Of a stretch of DNA of 64,000 bases, positions 28,658 to 38,897 are shown piece by piece. Source of the stretch: Limibacillus halophilus (GTDB lineage: Bacteria; Pseudomonadota; Alphaproteobacteria; Kiloniellales; CECT-8803); assembly GCF_014191775.1 (NCBI RefSeq), contig NZ_JACHXA010000005.1:207684-271683 (forward strand). The letters run 5' to 3'. Position 1 is the first letter of the stretch. Each line of letters opens with the position of its first letter. The position numbers were made by a program, and so were the translations under genes. Under the pieces are notes generated by a model. The model did not search any database and had not been told where the DNA came from. It worked only from the letters and a program-made list of their open reading frames with translations.

Positions 28658-29688
28658 TCGGCGCCCTCCCGGCTTATTTCCGCCATCTGCTTGAGAACGG
28701 CTGCGGCTTTGCCGCTATCGATAGCGGCCGCGGCCTTCGTAGCACCCAACTTGAGATCGTCGACCTTTCCGGCAACGAGGAGTGCCGCTGCGCTACCGAG
28801 GAGGACGGTATCCCGGTAGGCGCTCTTCTCGCCAGCGAGTAAGGAGGAGAGGGCTTTCGCGTTCTCTTCTCCGGTTCCACCAAGAATAGTTTCCAGCGGG
28901 CTACGTGATAAGCCCGCGTCTTCTGGTGTGACTTGGAATTCGCGGATTTTGCCGTCCTTGAGTTCCGCAACCTGGGTCGGCCCGGTGATCGAGATCTCGT
29001 CGAGGCCGGAATCACCATGAACAACCCATGCGGCCTCGCTCCCAAGTTCCCGTAGAACTTGCGCCAATGGCAGGACCCAATCGGGTGAGAATACGCCAAT
29101 TACTTGGCGTTTCACGCCCGCCGGGTTGCAGAGTGGACCGAGCAGATTAAAGATCGTCCGCGTCCCCAATTCAGCCCGTGATGGGCCAACGTGCCGCATG
29201 GCACTGTGATAACGCGGCGCTGCGAGAAATGCCGTTCCTGCCTGCTTGAGTGCCTTTTCAACCTTAGTCTTGTCTGCATCGATGTTGACGCCCAATGCCG
29301 TCAGCACATCGGAGGCACCGCTCTTCGATGACGCAGCCCGATTTCCGTGCTTAGCGACGGGGACGCCGCAAGCCGCCACGACGAAGGCAATCGCTGTTGA
29401 GATATTGAGTGTTCCCTTGCCGTCGCCACCCGTGCCGCAGGTATCCAGAGATTCCGGTGGTGCGACGATACGATCCATCTTCGCGCGCATGGCGCGTGCC
29501 GCACCGGTAATCTCCGGCACTGTTTCGCCCCGAACACGAAGCGCCATTAGAAAGCCGCCGATTTGGGTAGGGGTAGCGGCACCAGACATCATAATGTCAA
29601 AGGCCGATTCAGCTTCGGTTTCACTCAGGCTGTGGCCATCGGCCACACGCGCAATGAGCGGTTTCAGGTCATTGCTGCTTGCTGGCAT
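28654..29688 (-). CDS. trpD: Anthranilate phosphoribosyltransferase
   Basis: Transfers phosphoribose from PRPP to anthranilate; 344 residues. The N-terminal helical domain includes the [22 protein letters not shown] stretch around residues 28-45. The PRPP-binding loop reads [20 protein letters not shown] and [19 protein letters not shown] follows, with the [20 protein letters not shown] anthranilate site next. It starts 15 bases after trpG and overlaps trpC by four. Confidence 0.97.
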   Translation of the reverse strand: MPASSNDLKPLIARVADGHSLSETEAESAFDIMMSGAATPTQIGGFLMALRVRGETVPEITGAARAMRAKMDRIVAPPESLDTCGTGGDGKGTLNISTAIAFVVAACGVPVAKHGNRAASSKSGASDVLTALGVNIDADKTKVEKALKQAGTAFLAAPRYHSAMRHVGPSRAELGTRTIFNLLGPLCNPAGVKRQVIGVFSPDWVLPLAQVLRELGSEAAWVVHGDSGLDEISITGPTQVAELKDGKIREFQVTPEDAGLSRSPLETILGGTGEENAKALSSLLAGEKSAYRDTVLLGSAAALLVAGKVDDLKLGATKAAAAIDSGKAAAVLKQMAEISREGAE

Positions 29689-29703
29689 GCTCTCGTATCC
29701 TTG

Positions 29704-30297
29704 TCAGGCGACGTCACGTACGGCGTTGTGTCCGGCAAGGCGCAGGAAATTGCCCAGTAGTTTGTAGCCATGCTCCGAGGCAATCGATTCCGGATGGAAC
29801 TGTACGCCATGTACTGGTAAGTCCCGGTGTTGAAGCCCCATGATGAGGCCGTCTTCCGTCTCCGCTGTCACCTCTAGAACCTCGGGGAGCGATGTCCGCT
29901 CAACCGTTAGCGAATGGTACCGTGTCGCGGCGAAGGGAGACGGCAACCCGGAAAACACGCCGTTGCTCTCGTGCGATATAGAGCTGAGCTTCCCATGCAT
30001 CGGAACAGCGGCCCGCACGACCTGGCCGCCATAAGCCTGCCCTATGGCCTGGTGCCCGAGACACACACCCAGTAACGGCACCTTGCCGCCCAGTTGTTTG
30101 ACAACCTCTAGGCAAATGCCTGCTTTATCAGGATCACAAGGGCCCGGCGATAAGATGATCCCTTGCGGCTTGATGGCGGCTAGGTCCTTTACCGTAATAG
30201 CATCGTTGCGCCATACGCGAACTTCAGCCCCAAGTTCTCCCAGGAAGTGGAAGAGGTTATAGGTGAAGCTGTCGTAGTTATCTATCAGCGCAAACAT
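29704..30297 (-). CDS. trpG: Anthranilate synthase component II (glutamine amidotransferase)
   Basis: Supplies ammonia from glutamine to TrpE; 197 residues. The nucleophile is Cys79 in [17 protein letters not shown], with the His/Glu pair in [14 protein letters not shown]. The N-terminal [20 protein letters not shown] and [14 protein letters not shown] (oxyanion loop) are standard. The same type of protein may also serve PabA for folate. Its partner trpE lies 1.8 kb away beyond two oppositely oriented genes, so trpG must have its own promoter in 30298-30425. Confidence 0.95.
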   Translation of the reverse strand: MFALIDNYDSFTYNLFHFLGELGAEVRVWRNDAITVKDLAAIKPQGIILSPGPCDPDKAGICLEVVKQLGGKVPLLGVCLGHQAIGQAYGGQVVRAAVPMHGKLSSISHESNGVFSGLPSPFAATRYHSLTVERTSLPEVLEVTAETEDGLIMGLQHRDLPVHGVQFHPESIASEHGYKLLGNFLRLAGHNAVRDVA

Positions 30298-30349
30298 AAC
30301 AATGCCTTATAGAGAAGTGTTTCCGGCTCAAATCCGGTTCGGGTCTGCC

Positions 30350-30378
30350 TTTATAGCAGCGATTTCAGGGCCGTGGAA
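30350..30378 (-). promoter_or_regulatory. Weak candidate promoter for trpG-trpD-trpC
   Basis: On the minus strand, TATAAA (30355-30350) lies 17 bases after TTCCAC (30378-30373). The -10 is good and the -35 poor. It is listed because trpG cannot share a transcript with trpE here. No leader peptide with Trp codons was seen. Confidence 0.25.
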
Positions 30379-30385
30379 AGAACCC

Positions 30386-30416
30386 TTGACCTTCCAGCTA
30401 CTGGAAGCCAGATATC
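30386..30416 (+). promoter_or_regulatory. CueR-type promoter and operator
   Basis: TTGACC (30386-30391) is followed by an elongated 19-base spacer and GATATC (30411-30416). The spacer carries the perfect dyad CTTCCAG-CTA-CTGGAAG (30391-30407). A 19-base spacer with a CTTCC/GGAAG dyad is the hallmark of MerR-family copper regulators, which untwist the promoter when metal binds. It reads towards the cueR gene 46 bases downstream, so autoregulation is the simplest reading. Confidence 0.75.
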
Positions 30417-30461
30417 GTATCTTGAATGGTTGATGTTCTTTTCGGCAAAGGAACCACGGAC

Positions 30462-30863
30462 ATGCGAATAGGCGAGGTTTCACGACGTACCGGCGTTCCG
30501 TCAAAGACAATTCGCTATTACGAAGAAATTGGCCTCATCGATGCAGCATCTCGCACAATTAGCGGGTATCGGGATTATGGTCATCATGAGTTGGAAACCC
30601 TGCGATTTATTTCAAGGGCGCGGGGTCTGGGATTCACCGTAGCTCAGGTGGAGGATCTGCTTGCGCTGTGGAATGATCGCGATCGCAACAGTGCGCAAGT
30701 GAAGCAAGTGGCGGCAGAACATCTGCGGAGAATTGATGAAAAGATCGCGGAATTGCGGTCGATTCGAGGCACTCTGTCGCACCTGATGGAGAATTGCCAC
30801 GGAGATGACCGCCCAGACTGCCCAATCCTGGAAGGCCTTGAGGGAAAAACCAGCGACGCTTGA
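30462..30863 (+). CDS. cueR: MerR-family copper-responsive regulator CueR/HmrR
   Basis: Activates copper efflux genes when Cu(I) binds; 133 residues. The N-terminal winged helix (MRIGEVSRRTGVPSKTIRYY) and dimer helix are followed by the metal loop with Cys112 and Cys120 in NCHGDDRPDCPIL, at the numbering of E. coli CueR. Residue 77 is Ser, the mark of regulators for monovalent ions, where divalent-ion relatives have Cys. ATG 30462 has AAGGAA upstream; a 12-residue upstream extension is possible but atypical. A matching operator lies upstream. No copper ATPase or oxidase gene is in the window, so its targets are elsewhere. Confidence 0.92.
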   Translation: MRIGEVSRRTGVPSKTIRYYEEIGLIDAASRTISGYRDYGHHELETLRFISRARGLGFTVAQVEDLLALWNDRDRNSAQVKQVAAEHLRRIDEKIAELRSIRGTLSHLMENCHGDDRPDCPILEGLEGKTSDA

Positions 30864-30882
30864 AGGACTTGCGGCCTAGGCA

Positions 30883-30891
30883 TGATATAAT
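30883..30891 (+). promoter_or_regulatory. Extended -10 promoter of the YibQ-like gene
   Basis: TGATATAAT is an exact extended -10 (TG-N-TATAAT). A weak TTGAAG at 30860-30865 sits 20 bases upstream. The predicted start near 30898 leaves about 35 bases before the GTG at 30933, which is preceded by GGAGGGGG. Confidence 0.55.
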
Positions 30892-30932
30892 TCCTCCGCG
30901 AATCGGGAGCGATTTGACCGGAGGGGGCAAGG

Positions 30933-32096
30933 GTGGAGCACACCAAGTATCGTGGCGCGGCACGACACGAGCATACTACTGGCAGTGTGCCGATTTCGAT
31001 CCTAGACACTGAAGAGCCATGTCAGAAGCTTAGCAGAGAAACTGGAGCGTCAAATAAGCCGATGGCTTATTTAAAGCTTGTTTGGCTTGCGGGCTTTTTC
31101 ATTTCGGTGCCATTTGGACCATCTCACACGGCGCAGGACTTGCGGGTGAAGGTGTTGATGCAGGCTCCGGTGCAAAACTCAAATCCGATTGAAGTGTCCC
31201 GCGGTACTGAGCTCGATGTGCCATTCCCGCTTCCATTAATCCCGCCATCGGATGGCATGTTGGATACCCTTAAGGTTTCGGCGGCCTTACCTCCGGAAAC
31301 CGAAGACCTGGTGCAGCCAACAAGACCTTCGGAAACGCAACATTCGCCGACCGTAACCAATAGCGCTTTAGATAGCTGGAAACAGTTTGCGGTCAGTTAT
31401 GACGCGGATCCGACCAAACCTTGGATCGCTATTGTTATCGACGATGTTGGCGTAAACCACGGGGGCGCCAAGATGGCTGTGGAAATGCCAGCACCGCTGA
31501 CATTGGCGTTTATGACCTATGCGGACAACCTTGAGGAATTGTCTCAGCAAGCGCTTGGGCGTGGGCATGAATTGCTGCTGCATTTTCCAATGGAGCCCGA
31601 TGACTTAAAGCGCAATGACCCGGGTCCAAATGCTCTTATGGTTGGATTGTCGGAGACGGAATTGGATCGACGCCTTGAATGGGGTCTCAATCGTTTCAAA
31701 GGGTTCGTTGGGCTCAACAATCATATGGGTAGCCGCTTTACCCGAAACAGAGTTGGCATGCGACGGGTCGCGCTTGCGCTGCGCAAGCGTGGTCTAATCT
31801 TTCTGGATTCCATGACCACCGGTAGCAGTGTGGCGGCAGCCGAGGCTCGACGGGTGGGCTTGACCGTGCTGGAGCGGGATATCTTTCTGGATCACATCCC
31901 GACATCTGAGGAGGTGAGGCGCCAACTCGCTCTGTTGGAGCAGCGCGCGAAGGCAAAGGGGTTCGCCATTGGGATAGGCCATCCCCAGACATTCACGCTG
32001 GATGTAATACGTGCCTGGCTTCCGATAGCAAGGGCAAGGGGCTTTGATATCGTGCCGATCAGCGTGATTGCTAAGCGTTTGGAAGGCGTTGGATGA
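30933..32096 (+). CDS. Divergent polysaccharide deacetylase family protein (YibQ-like)
   Basis: Up to 387 residues. A 44-residue hydrophilic N-terminal part precedes one membrane segment (about 45-62), a Pro/Ser/Thr-rich linker (63-150) and a C-terminal NodB-like barrel. The barrel shows WIAIVIDDVGVN (Asp170, Asp171), GLNNHMGSRFT and FAIGIGHPQTF, as in the DUF610/YibQ family. The linker and barrel are expected in the periplasm. The substrate is unknown; family members are often placed near envelope proteases such as CtpA, absent here. GTG 30933 has a strong ribosome site. An ATG at 31062 would put the membrane segment at the very start. Confidence 0.82.
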   Translation: MEHTKYRGAARHEHTTGSVPISILDTEEPCQKLSRETGASNKPMAYLKLVWLAGFFISVPFGPSHTAQDLRVKVLMQAPVQNSNPIEVSRGTELDVPFPLPLIPPSDGMLDTLKVSAALPPETEDLVQPTRPSETQHSPTVTNSALDSWKQFAVSYDADPTKPWIAIVIDDVGVNHGGAKMAVEMPAPLTLAFMTYADNLEELSQQALGRGHELLLHFPMEPDDLKRNDPGPNALMVGLSETELDRRLEWGLNRFKGFVGLNNHMGSRFTRNRVGMRRVALALRKRGLIFLDSMTTGSSVAAAEARRVGLTVLERDIFLDHIPTSEEVRRQLALLEQRAKAKGFAIGIGHPQTFTLDVIRAWLPIARARGFDIVPISVIAKRLEGVG

Positions 32097-32128
32097 ACGA
32101 CTAGGAGCGGAAAGGGTGCTTTACAGCC

Positions 32129-33640
32129 TCATCCGCGGTTCTTAGCGAAGGCCACAGCTTCTTCCGCCGCGCGAATCAAGGCGCGGGCCTTGTTGCAGCT
32201 TTCTTGGTATTCCGCCTCAGGATCGCTATCCGCCACGACTCCGCCGCCAGCCTGAACGTACATAGTGCCGCCCTTGATCACGGCTGTCCGGAGGGCGATG
32301 CAAGTATCCATATCGCCATTGGCGCCGAAATAGCCGACAGCGCCCGCATAGATGCCGCGGCGCTCTTGCTCCAACTCCTCGATGATCTCCATCGCGCGGA
32401 CCTTCGGTGCACCCGACACAGTGCCGGCAGGGAATCCGGCAGCCAAGGCATCCAAGGCATCGTGGTTCGGGTTCAGTTTGCCGATGACGTTGGATACGAT
32501 GTGCATGACGTGGCTGTAATACTCGATAGTGTTTCGTTCGGTCACCTTCACACTGCCGATCTCAGCGACGCGACCGACGTCGTTGCGTCCTAGATCTAGC
32601 AACATCAGATGCTCCGCCAGTTCCTTGGGATCACTCAGAAGGTCTGCGGCGAGCGCTTTGTCTTCCTCAGGCGTCTGGCCTCTGCGGCGGGTTCCGGCGA
32701 TGGGTCGTATCGTGACCTGCGGCCCACGTAACCTGACAAGGATCTCGGGGCTTGAACCGACGATCGCGAGGTCATCGAGTTCCAAGAAGAACAGGAAAGG
32801 CGAGGGGTTAAGCCGTCGCAGAGACCGATAAAGGCTCAGGGGCGGTAGGTCGAACGGCAGCGCAAAGCGTTGGGATGGCACGACCTGGAATATATCGCCG
32901 GCCAGGATGTACTCTTTCGCTTTCTCCACCATGGCATGGTATGCCGTTCGCGCCATATTGGCCTTTGGTTCGGGAAGCGATGTTGCTGCGCCGACGACCG
33001 GCATACGCCGATCATGGAGCGAGCGCTCAAAGTCGGATGCAACCTCGTTCAACCGGGTTTGTGCTTCTGCAAAGGCCTGGGCACCGTTGATGCCTGCATC
33101 CGGCCAAACCGGTGTGAAAACCGTAATACGATCTTCGAGACGGTCGAAAACGGCCACGATCGTCGGCCTCAGAAACAAAGAATCTGGAACCCCCAGAACA
33201 TCCTTGTTTGTTGCCGGAATGCGCTCGAAAAGCCGGATCATGTCATAGCCGAAGTACCCGATCAGAGCAGAGGCCATTGGCGGGAACCCTTCGGGCAGGG
33301 TAATGCGGCTCTCGTCGATCAATCCGCGCAGGCTGGTCAGCGCATCTTCCGTGACGGACTCAAAAGCATCAGGCATGGCGCGGGCACTACGGTTGATTTC
33401 CGCCTTGCCGTCCTTGCAGCGCCAGATCACATCGGGTTTCAACCCAATAAAGGAATAGCGTCCGATCGTCTTGCCGCCCTCGACCGACTCAAACAAACAG
33501 CGGTACCGCTGCCCGTCGGTCAGCTTTATGAATGCGGAAACCGGTGTCTCCAAGTCGGCCATCAACGTTAGAGATAAGACCTGAGGTCTGCCGTCGTCGT
33601 AGGCTTTGCAGAAATCTTCGGGTGTGGTGGCGGCAGTCAT
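32129..33640 (-). CDS. trpE: Anthranilate synthase component I
   Basis: Converts chorismate to anthranilate with ammonia from TrpG, the first step of tryptophan synthesis; 503 residues. The tryptophan feedback site includes LMADLETPVSAFIKL and the SVEGG stretch at the N-terminus. The catalytic half carries VVPSQRFALPFDL, NPSPFLFFLELDD, RPIAGTRRRGQTPEED, ELAEHLMLLDLGRNDVGRV and GTVSGAPKVRAMEIIEELE. ATG 33640 is 13 bases after ppiD; GAAGGT is the ribosome site. A longer upstream frame overlaps ppiD and is rejected. It is transcribed with ppiD and is separated from trpG by cueR and the YibQ-like gene. Confidence 0.96.
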   Translation of the reverse strand: MTAATTPEDFCKAYDDGRPQVLSLTLMADLETPVSAFIKLTDGQRYRCLFESVEGGKTIGRYSFIGLKPDVIWRCKDGKAEINRSARAMPDAFESVTEDALTSLRGLIDESRITLPEGFPPMASALIGYFGYDMIRLFERIPATNKDVLGVPDSLFLRPTIVAVFDRLEDRITVFTPVWPDAGINGAQAFAEAQTRLNEVASDFERSLHDRRMPVVGAATSLPEPKANMARTAYHAMVEKAKEYILAGDIFQVVPSQRFALPFDLPPLSLYRSLRRLNPSPFLFFLELDDLAIVGSSPEILVRLRGPQVTIRPIAGTRRRGQTPEEDKALAADLLSDPKELAEHLMLLDLGRNDVGRVAEIGSVKVTERNTIEYYSHVMHIVSNVIGKLNPNHDALDALAAGFPAGTVSGAPKVRAMEIIEELEQERRGIYAGAVGYFGANGDMDTCIALRTAVIKGGTMYVQAGGGVVADSDPEAEYQESCNKARALIRAAEEAVAFAKNRG

Positions 33641-33653
33641 CGGGTTAAGACCT

Positions 33654-35561
33654 TCAGAAGTAATTTGAAAGCAATTGATTGACCTGCTGCTGGTTGACAC
33701 TAACGCCGTAGTGTTGCCGCAAGGCGCCCATAAGCTGTACGAACAAATCCCCTTCCATATCAATGGCGGTCGCGGCCTCGATGGCTTCGAGGTCAGCCGT
33801 CCCGCTTTGCGGGTCAGCCGGTATGACCTCCTTCAATTGAACGACTATCTGACTGAGTTGCCCTTGTGTCGTTTCGGTGTCTCCCGGTGCAAGGGCAAAT
33901 AGGCTGCGGGTGAACTGCGGGGACGGCACTTTCTCGCCGCTTCGCTCGTCACGCTTGACGGGGGATGTTTCCTCTACCGCCAGATTGGCGGTGTCGGGCG
34001 CATCGACAGCCTTGATCGCGGCATCAAGGGTTACCCCTTCTTGAACCTTTGCGACAATCGCCTTGGCAAGCTCTTCGGCAAGGCGCTCCCGTTCTTGGCG
34101 TTTCCATGCCCGCAGGACCTGCTCACGGACAGCGTCCAGCGGTTGCTCGGCCTGGGGTGTGATGCCGTTGACGCGCACGACGTAATAGCCGTTGTCACCG
34201 GTATCCGTGACAATGCTTTCTTCATTGGCGTTGGTTTCGAAAACGGTGCCTACGATTCGATTGCGTGGTTCAAGGAACGCAATCGGTTCTTGATCACGAT
34301 CCCTGCCGAATCGGTCGATCGCATCGAAGCTCTCGATCGGTAGGTTCAAATCACGGGCCGCATCCTCCAAACTCGCACCCGAGGCGAGCGTATCATCCAG
34401 CGAGTTTGCGATGGAAACCAGCGTATCGACGGCTTCGCGAAGCCGGAGGTCACGTTCAACTTGATCGCGGACCTCTTCGAAACCGCGTTGCACACCCGGT
34501 ACGATGTTGTCGACGCGCACGATATGAAATCCAAGAGGCGATTCTGCGGGCCCGCCGACCTCTCCATTCCTTAGTGCGTATGCCGTTTTCTCCAGATTCT
34601 CCGGCAGTTCACCTGGCACGATCTCACCTAGAGTGACCGGTGTTCCGACTGCCAATTCGGTTGCGGCTTCCTCCAGAGTCTTACCGTTTTCGACCAGCGC
34701 GAGGACTTTATCGGCCGTTTCGTTATCGGGAACGACAAGCTGAGTGATGCTGCGTTTTTCGGGGTCGTTGAATTCCTCGCGGCGTTCCTCGTAGGCCGCC
34801 AACAGCGCTTCCTCGGTCACGCTGACTTCGTCGACCAAATCCTCGGCGGTAAAGCGGATGATTGTCGCTGATCGGTATTCAGGCGAGAGAAAGGACTGTT
34901 TGTTGTCGTTGTAGTAGCTCTGGAGCGTGACTTCATCGGGGTCTGGCACATCGACAAAGCTGTTGTTGTAAACGACAACGTAGCGCCCGACGCGCTTCTC
35001 TTCTTCATAGGCGAACAGGCGCTCGGCTACAAAACCGGGAAGCTTGACCGCGGACATGCTCGAATCAAGGACCTGCTGACGTTTGGTGCCATCGCTAAGA
35101 CTGCGGACAAATCCAGATTCCGAAAGGTTGTTCGCCCGTAAAGCGCTACGTACGATGTTGGGATCGAACTTTCCATCAGGGCCCTTGAAGTTCGGATCGT
35201 TCCGCAAACGCTCCTCGATCTGCGCTTCACTTACGGCCATACCCAAATCATCGGCCAGTGAATCAAACACAGCTTGGGTAACAATACGATCCAACGCACG
35301 CTTTGCCAGTCCAAAGGTCTGAATCTCCTCCTGGCCGATTGTACGGCCCAGGGCCTGCTGCGTTCGACGTACCTCTTGCTGCAGATTGGTTGCGAACTCC
35401 TGCTGTGTCACCTCACGGTCGCCGACCGTTACCACTGTGGTATCGACGCCGACGGTGCGGAAGATATCGCCAATGCCCCAGACCACGAAACTGAGGATCA
35501 AAAGCCCAAACAGTATAAAGGTTACGAATTTCGCACCCTTGCTGCGCATTTTCATGAGCAT
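33654..35561 (-). CDS. ppiD: PpiD/SurA-type peptidyl-prolyl isomerase, membrane-anchored
   Basis: Periplasmic chaperone anchored in the inner membrane that helps newly exported proteins fold; 635 residues. One N-terminal membrane helix (FVTFILFGLLILSFVVWGIG, residues 13-32) is followed by a SurA_N domain (about 36-200), a parvulin PPIC domain (about 262-360, with ITQLVVPDNETADKVLALVE and LGEIVPGELPENLEKTAYAL, SPLGFHIVRVD) and a further SurA-like C-terminal part. Three in-frame ATGs lie within the first five codons, so the start is uncertain by a few residues. The gene precedes trpE on one transcript; tpiA diverges. Confidence 0.92.
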   Translation of the reverse strand: MLMKMRSKGAKFVTFILFGLLILSFVVWGIGDIFRTVGVDTTVVTVGDREVTQQEFATNLQQEVRRTQQALGRTIGQEEIQTFGLAKRALDRIVTQAVFDSLADDLGMAVSEAQIEERLRNDPNFKGPDGKFDPNIVRSALRANNLSESGFVRSLSDGTKRQQVLDSSMSAVKLPGFVAERLFAYEEEKRVGRYVVVYNNSFVDVPDPDEVTLQSYYNDNKQSFLSPEYRSATIIRFTAEDLVDEVSVTEEALLAAYEERREEFNDPEKRSITQLVVPDNETADKVLALVENGKTLEEAATELAVGTPVTLGEIVPGELPENLEKTAYALRNGEVGGPAESPLGFHIVRVDNIVPGVQRGFEEVRDQVERDLRLREAVDTLVSIANSLDDTLASGASLEDAARDLNLPIESFDAIDRFGRDRDQEPIAFLEPRNRIVGTVFETNANEESIVTDTGDNGYYVVRVNGITPQAEQPLDAVREQVLRAWKRQERERLAEELAKAIVAKVQEGVTLDAAIKAVDAPDTANLAVEETSPVKRDERSGEKVPSPQFTRSLFALAPGDTETTQGQLSQIVVQLKEVIPADPQSGTADLEAIEAATAIDMEGDLFVQLMGALRQHYGVSVNQQQVNQLLSNYF

Positions 35562-35804
35562 CGAGGAGAGGTCCTTTCTTATCTTCTGCCCAAGCCGCCG
35601 GTTCAGCTTTTGTTACCGCAGTATAGCCTTCACCTAGCTGGCGATCCCCCATCGGGACTATCCTGTGGACCGACCGGCGCGCATCTTAGTGAGGCCAAGC
35701 TAACCCGGCAACAAGCAAAGATTCAACGCCGGTAGTGTACTGGCTTTGGACCTATCGCTGTGCTACCTCGTTTGCGGAACATGATAGTACGAAGGGTTTG
35801 AGCC

Positions 35805-36548
35805 ATGCGACGCAAACTTATTGCCGGAAACTGGAAAATGAACGGACTTCTGGCAGAAGGGACCGCTCTGGCGGAAGCATTAGTCAATTTACAAGCTTCC
35901 AATTCCGTGAACTGTGATTTGTTGATAGCACCGCCAGCGACGCTGATTTCACCGCTGGCCACGTTACTTTCGGGTTCGGGTATAGCGTTGGGTGGGCAGG
36001 ATTGCCATTGTGAACCGAAGGGCGCGCATACAGGCGATATCTCTGCTGCGATGCTAGCGGATCTGGGATGCCGGTTTGTGATTGTCGGCCACTCAGAGCG
36101 GCGCAACGATCATGCCGAGAGCAATACAGTGATACGACAAAAAGCCCGTGCCGCCCAGGCAGCGGGAATGACACCGGTGATCTGCGTTGGTGAAAGCTTG
36201 GAAGAACGGGAAGCGGGGCAGGCCGAGGCCTGTGTGGCCGATCAAATTCGAGGTTCACTGCCAGACGACGGAGAGGCTGTGCTGGCGTATGAGCCGGTAT
36301 GGGCAATCGGCACAGGGCGAAGTGCGACGCCAGAAGACGTTGCACGTATGCATGAGGCCATTCGGAAGGTCACGGGCGAGGTGCGGGGTGCTGATTATGC
36401 TGCGCGTTGCCGAATTCTCTATGGCGGTTCGGTAAAGCCGGCAAATGCAGGTGAACTGCTGCAGTTACTAGACGTAGATGGCGCGTTGGTTGGTGGCGCT
36501 AGTCTTGTTGCCGAAGATTTTTGGGCTATTGCGCAGGCTTGCCCCTAG
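35805..36548 (+). CDS. tpiA: Triosephosphate isomerase
   Basis: Interconverts dihydroxyacetone phosphate and glyceraldehyde 3-phosphate; 247 residues. Catalytic residues are intact: Lys11 in GNWKMN, His96 in VIVGHSERR and Glu163 in AYEPVWAIGTG (loop 6 following). The phosphate loop ILYGGSVKP is present. It diverges from ppiD across a 243-base gap in which I found no convincing promoter for either gene. The order tpiA-secG-pyrG is a common alphaproteobacterial one. Confidence 0.97.
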   Translation: MRRKLIAGNWKMNGLLAEGTALAEALVNLQASNSVNCDLLIAPPATLISPLATLLSGSGIALGGQDCHCEPKGAHTGDISAAMLADLGCRFVIVGHSERRNDHAESNTVIRQKARAAQAAGMTPVICVGESLEEREAGQAEACVADQIRGSLPDDGEAVLAYEPVWAIGTGRSATPEDVARMHEAIRKVTGEVRGADYAARCRILYGGSVKPANAGELLQLLDVDGALVGGASLVAEDFWAIAQACP

Positions 36549-36668
36549 CAATCGGCGGTCAAAGCGGTTAAATACCCGCCGAACACTCCTTACCTAGAGA
36601 GGAGATGGAGACCGCCTCCGACTTTAGGCTGCGCGGCCTTGTAACTATTGAAGAGAAGCGTTGGGCTC

Positions 36669-37046
36669 ATGTTCTCGATCATTCTTGTAATACATCTGCT
36701 GATCACCCTGGCCCTAATCATCGTCGTGTTGCTCCAACGCAGCGAAGGCGGCGGATTGGGTATCGGTGGCAGCGGCGGCGGCGGCGGCGGCGGTGGCGGA
36801 TTTTTGACCGGCCGCGGTACCGCAAACCTTTTAACGCGTTCTACCGCCGTTCTGGCGGCTGCCTTCATGATGACAAGCATTGCGCTGACAATTCTCTCTG
36901 GCGGCGGCGGCGAGCAGCGATCAATCCTAGATAACTTAGGCGGTGGTAGCGATCTACAGCCGTTGCGTCCGCTGGAAAGTGTCCCTGCCGAGGGAGCTCC
37001 GGCTGGTGGTCAGGAAGGTGGCAGTTCGCAAGTTCCGGTGCAGTAA
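36669..37046 (+). CDS. secG: Preprotein translocase subunit SecG
   Basis: Small non-essential part of the SecYEG channel; 125 residues from ATG 36669. Two membrane helices (FSIILVIHLLITLALIIVVL and STAVLAAAFMMTSIALTIL) flank the cytoplasmic loop with the LLQRSEGGGLG family motif. The loop carries a run of nine glycines encoded by a GGC repeat, and the C-terminal tail is Gly/Pro-rich. The tail varies widely in this family. A TTG 21 bases upstream is not needed. A terminator follows directly. Confidence 0.93.
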   Translation: MFSIILVIHLLITLALIIVVLLQRSEGGGLGIGGSGGGGGGGGGFLTGRGTANLLTRSTAVLAAAFMMTSIALTILSGGGGEQRSILDNLGGGSDLQPLRPLESVPAEGAPAGGQEGGSSQVPVQ

Positions 37047-37067
37047 GATACTGGAAGTGCCGAGTCG

Positions 37068-37097
37068 CGCCGGGGTGGTTGTCTGCCCCGGCGTTTT
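37068..37097 (+). terminator. Rho-independent terminator after secG
   Basis: CGCCGGGG (37068-37075) pairs perfectly with CCCCGGCG (37086-37093) across a 10-base loop and is followed by TTTT. It separates tpiA-secG from pyrG, which must have its own promoter in 37098-37253. I could not identify that promoter with confidence. Confidence 0.82.
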
Positions 37098-37244
37098 GCT
37101 GACTGTCGTTAATTGTCGGGGTTGGTTCTAAAAATTGGAATTGGCCTAGTTTCAATGTGTTAGGCGTTCGCTTCCACAAAAGAGAATGCTTTGGTTAACC
37201 AGTAGAGAGGCGAGGCTTGCCCTGCAGGGGTTTAGGCCCGATAG

Positions 37245-38879
<1,635 letters not shown>

Positions 38880-38897
38880 AGCAGGAAGAGATACATT

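Noticed and set aside
28142..28819. 225-codon plus-strand frame opposite trpC and trpD
   Set aside because: It is antisense to TrpC/TrpD and unrelated to any family that I recognise.
32870..33571. 233-codon plus-strand frame opposite trpE
   Set aside because: It is entirely antisense to a clear TrpE and has no start signals.
36768..36800. Phase-variable switch in secG
   Set aside because: The repeat unit is three bases, so slippage would not shift the frame.
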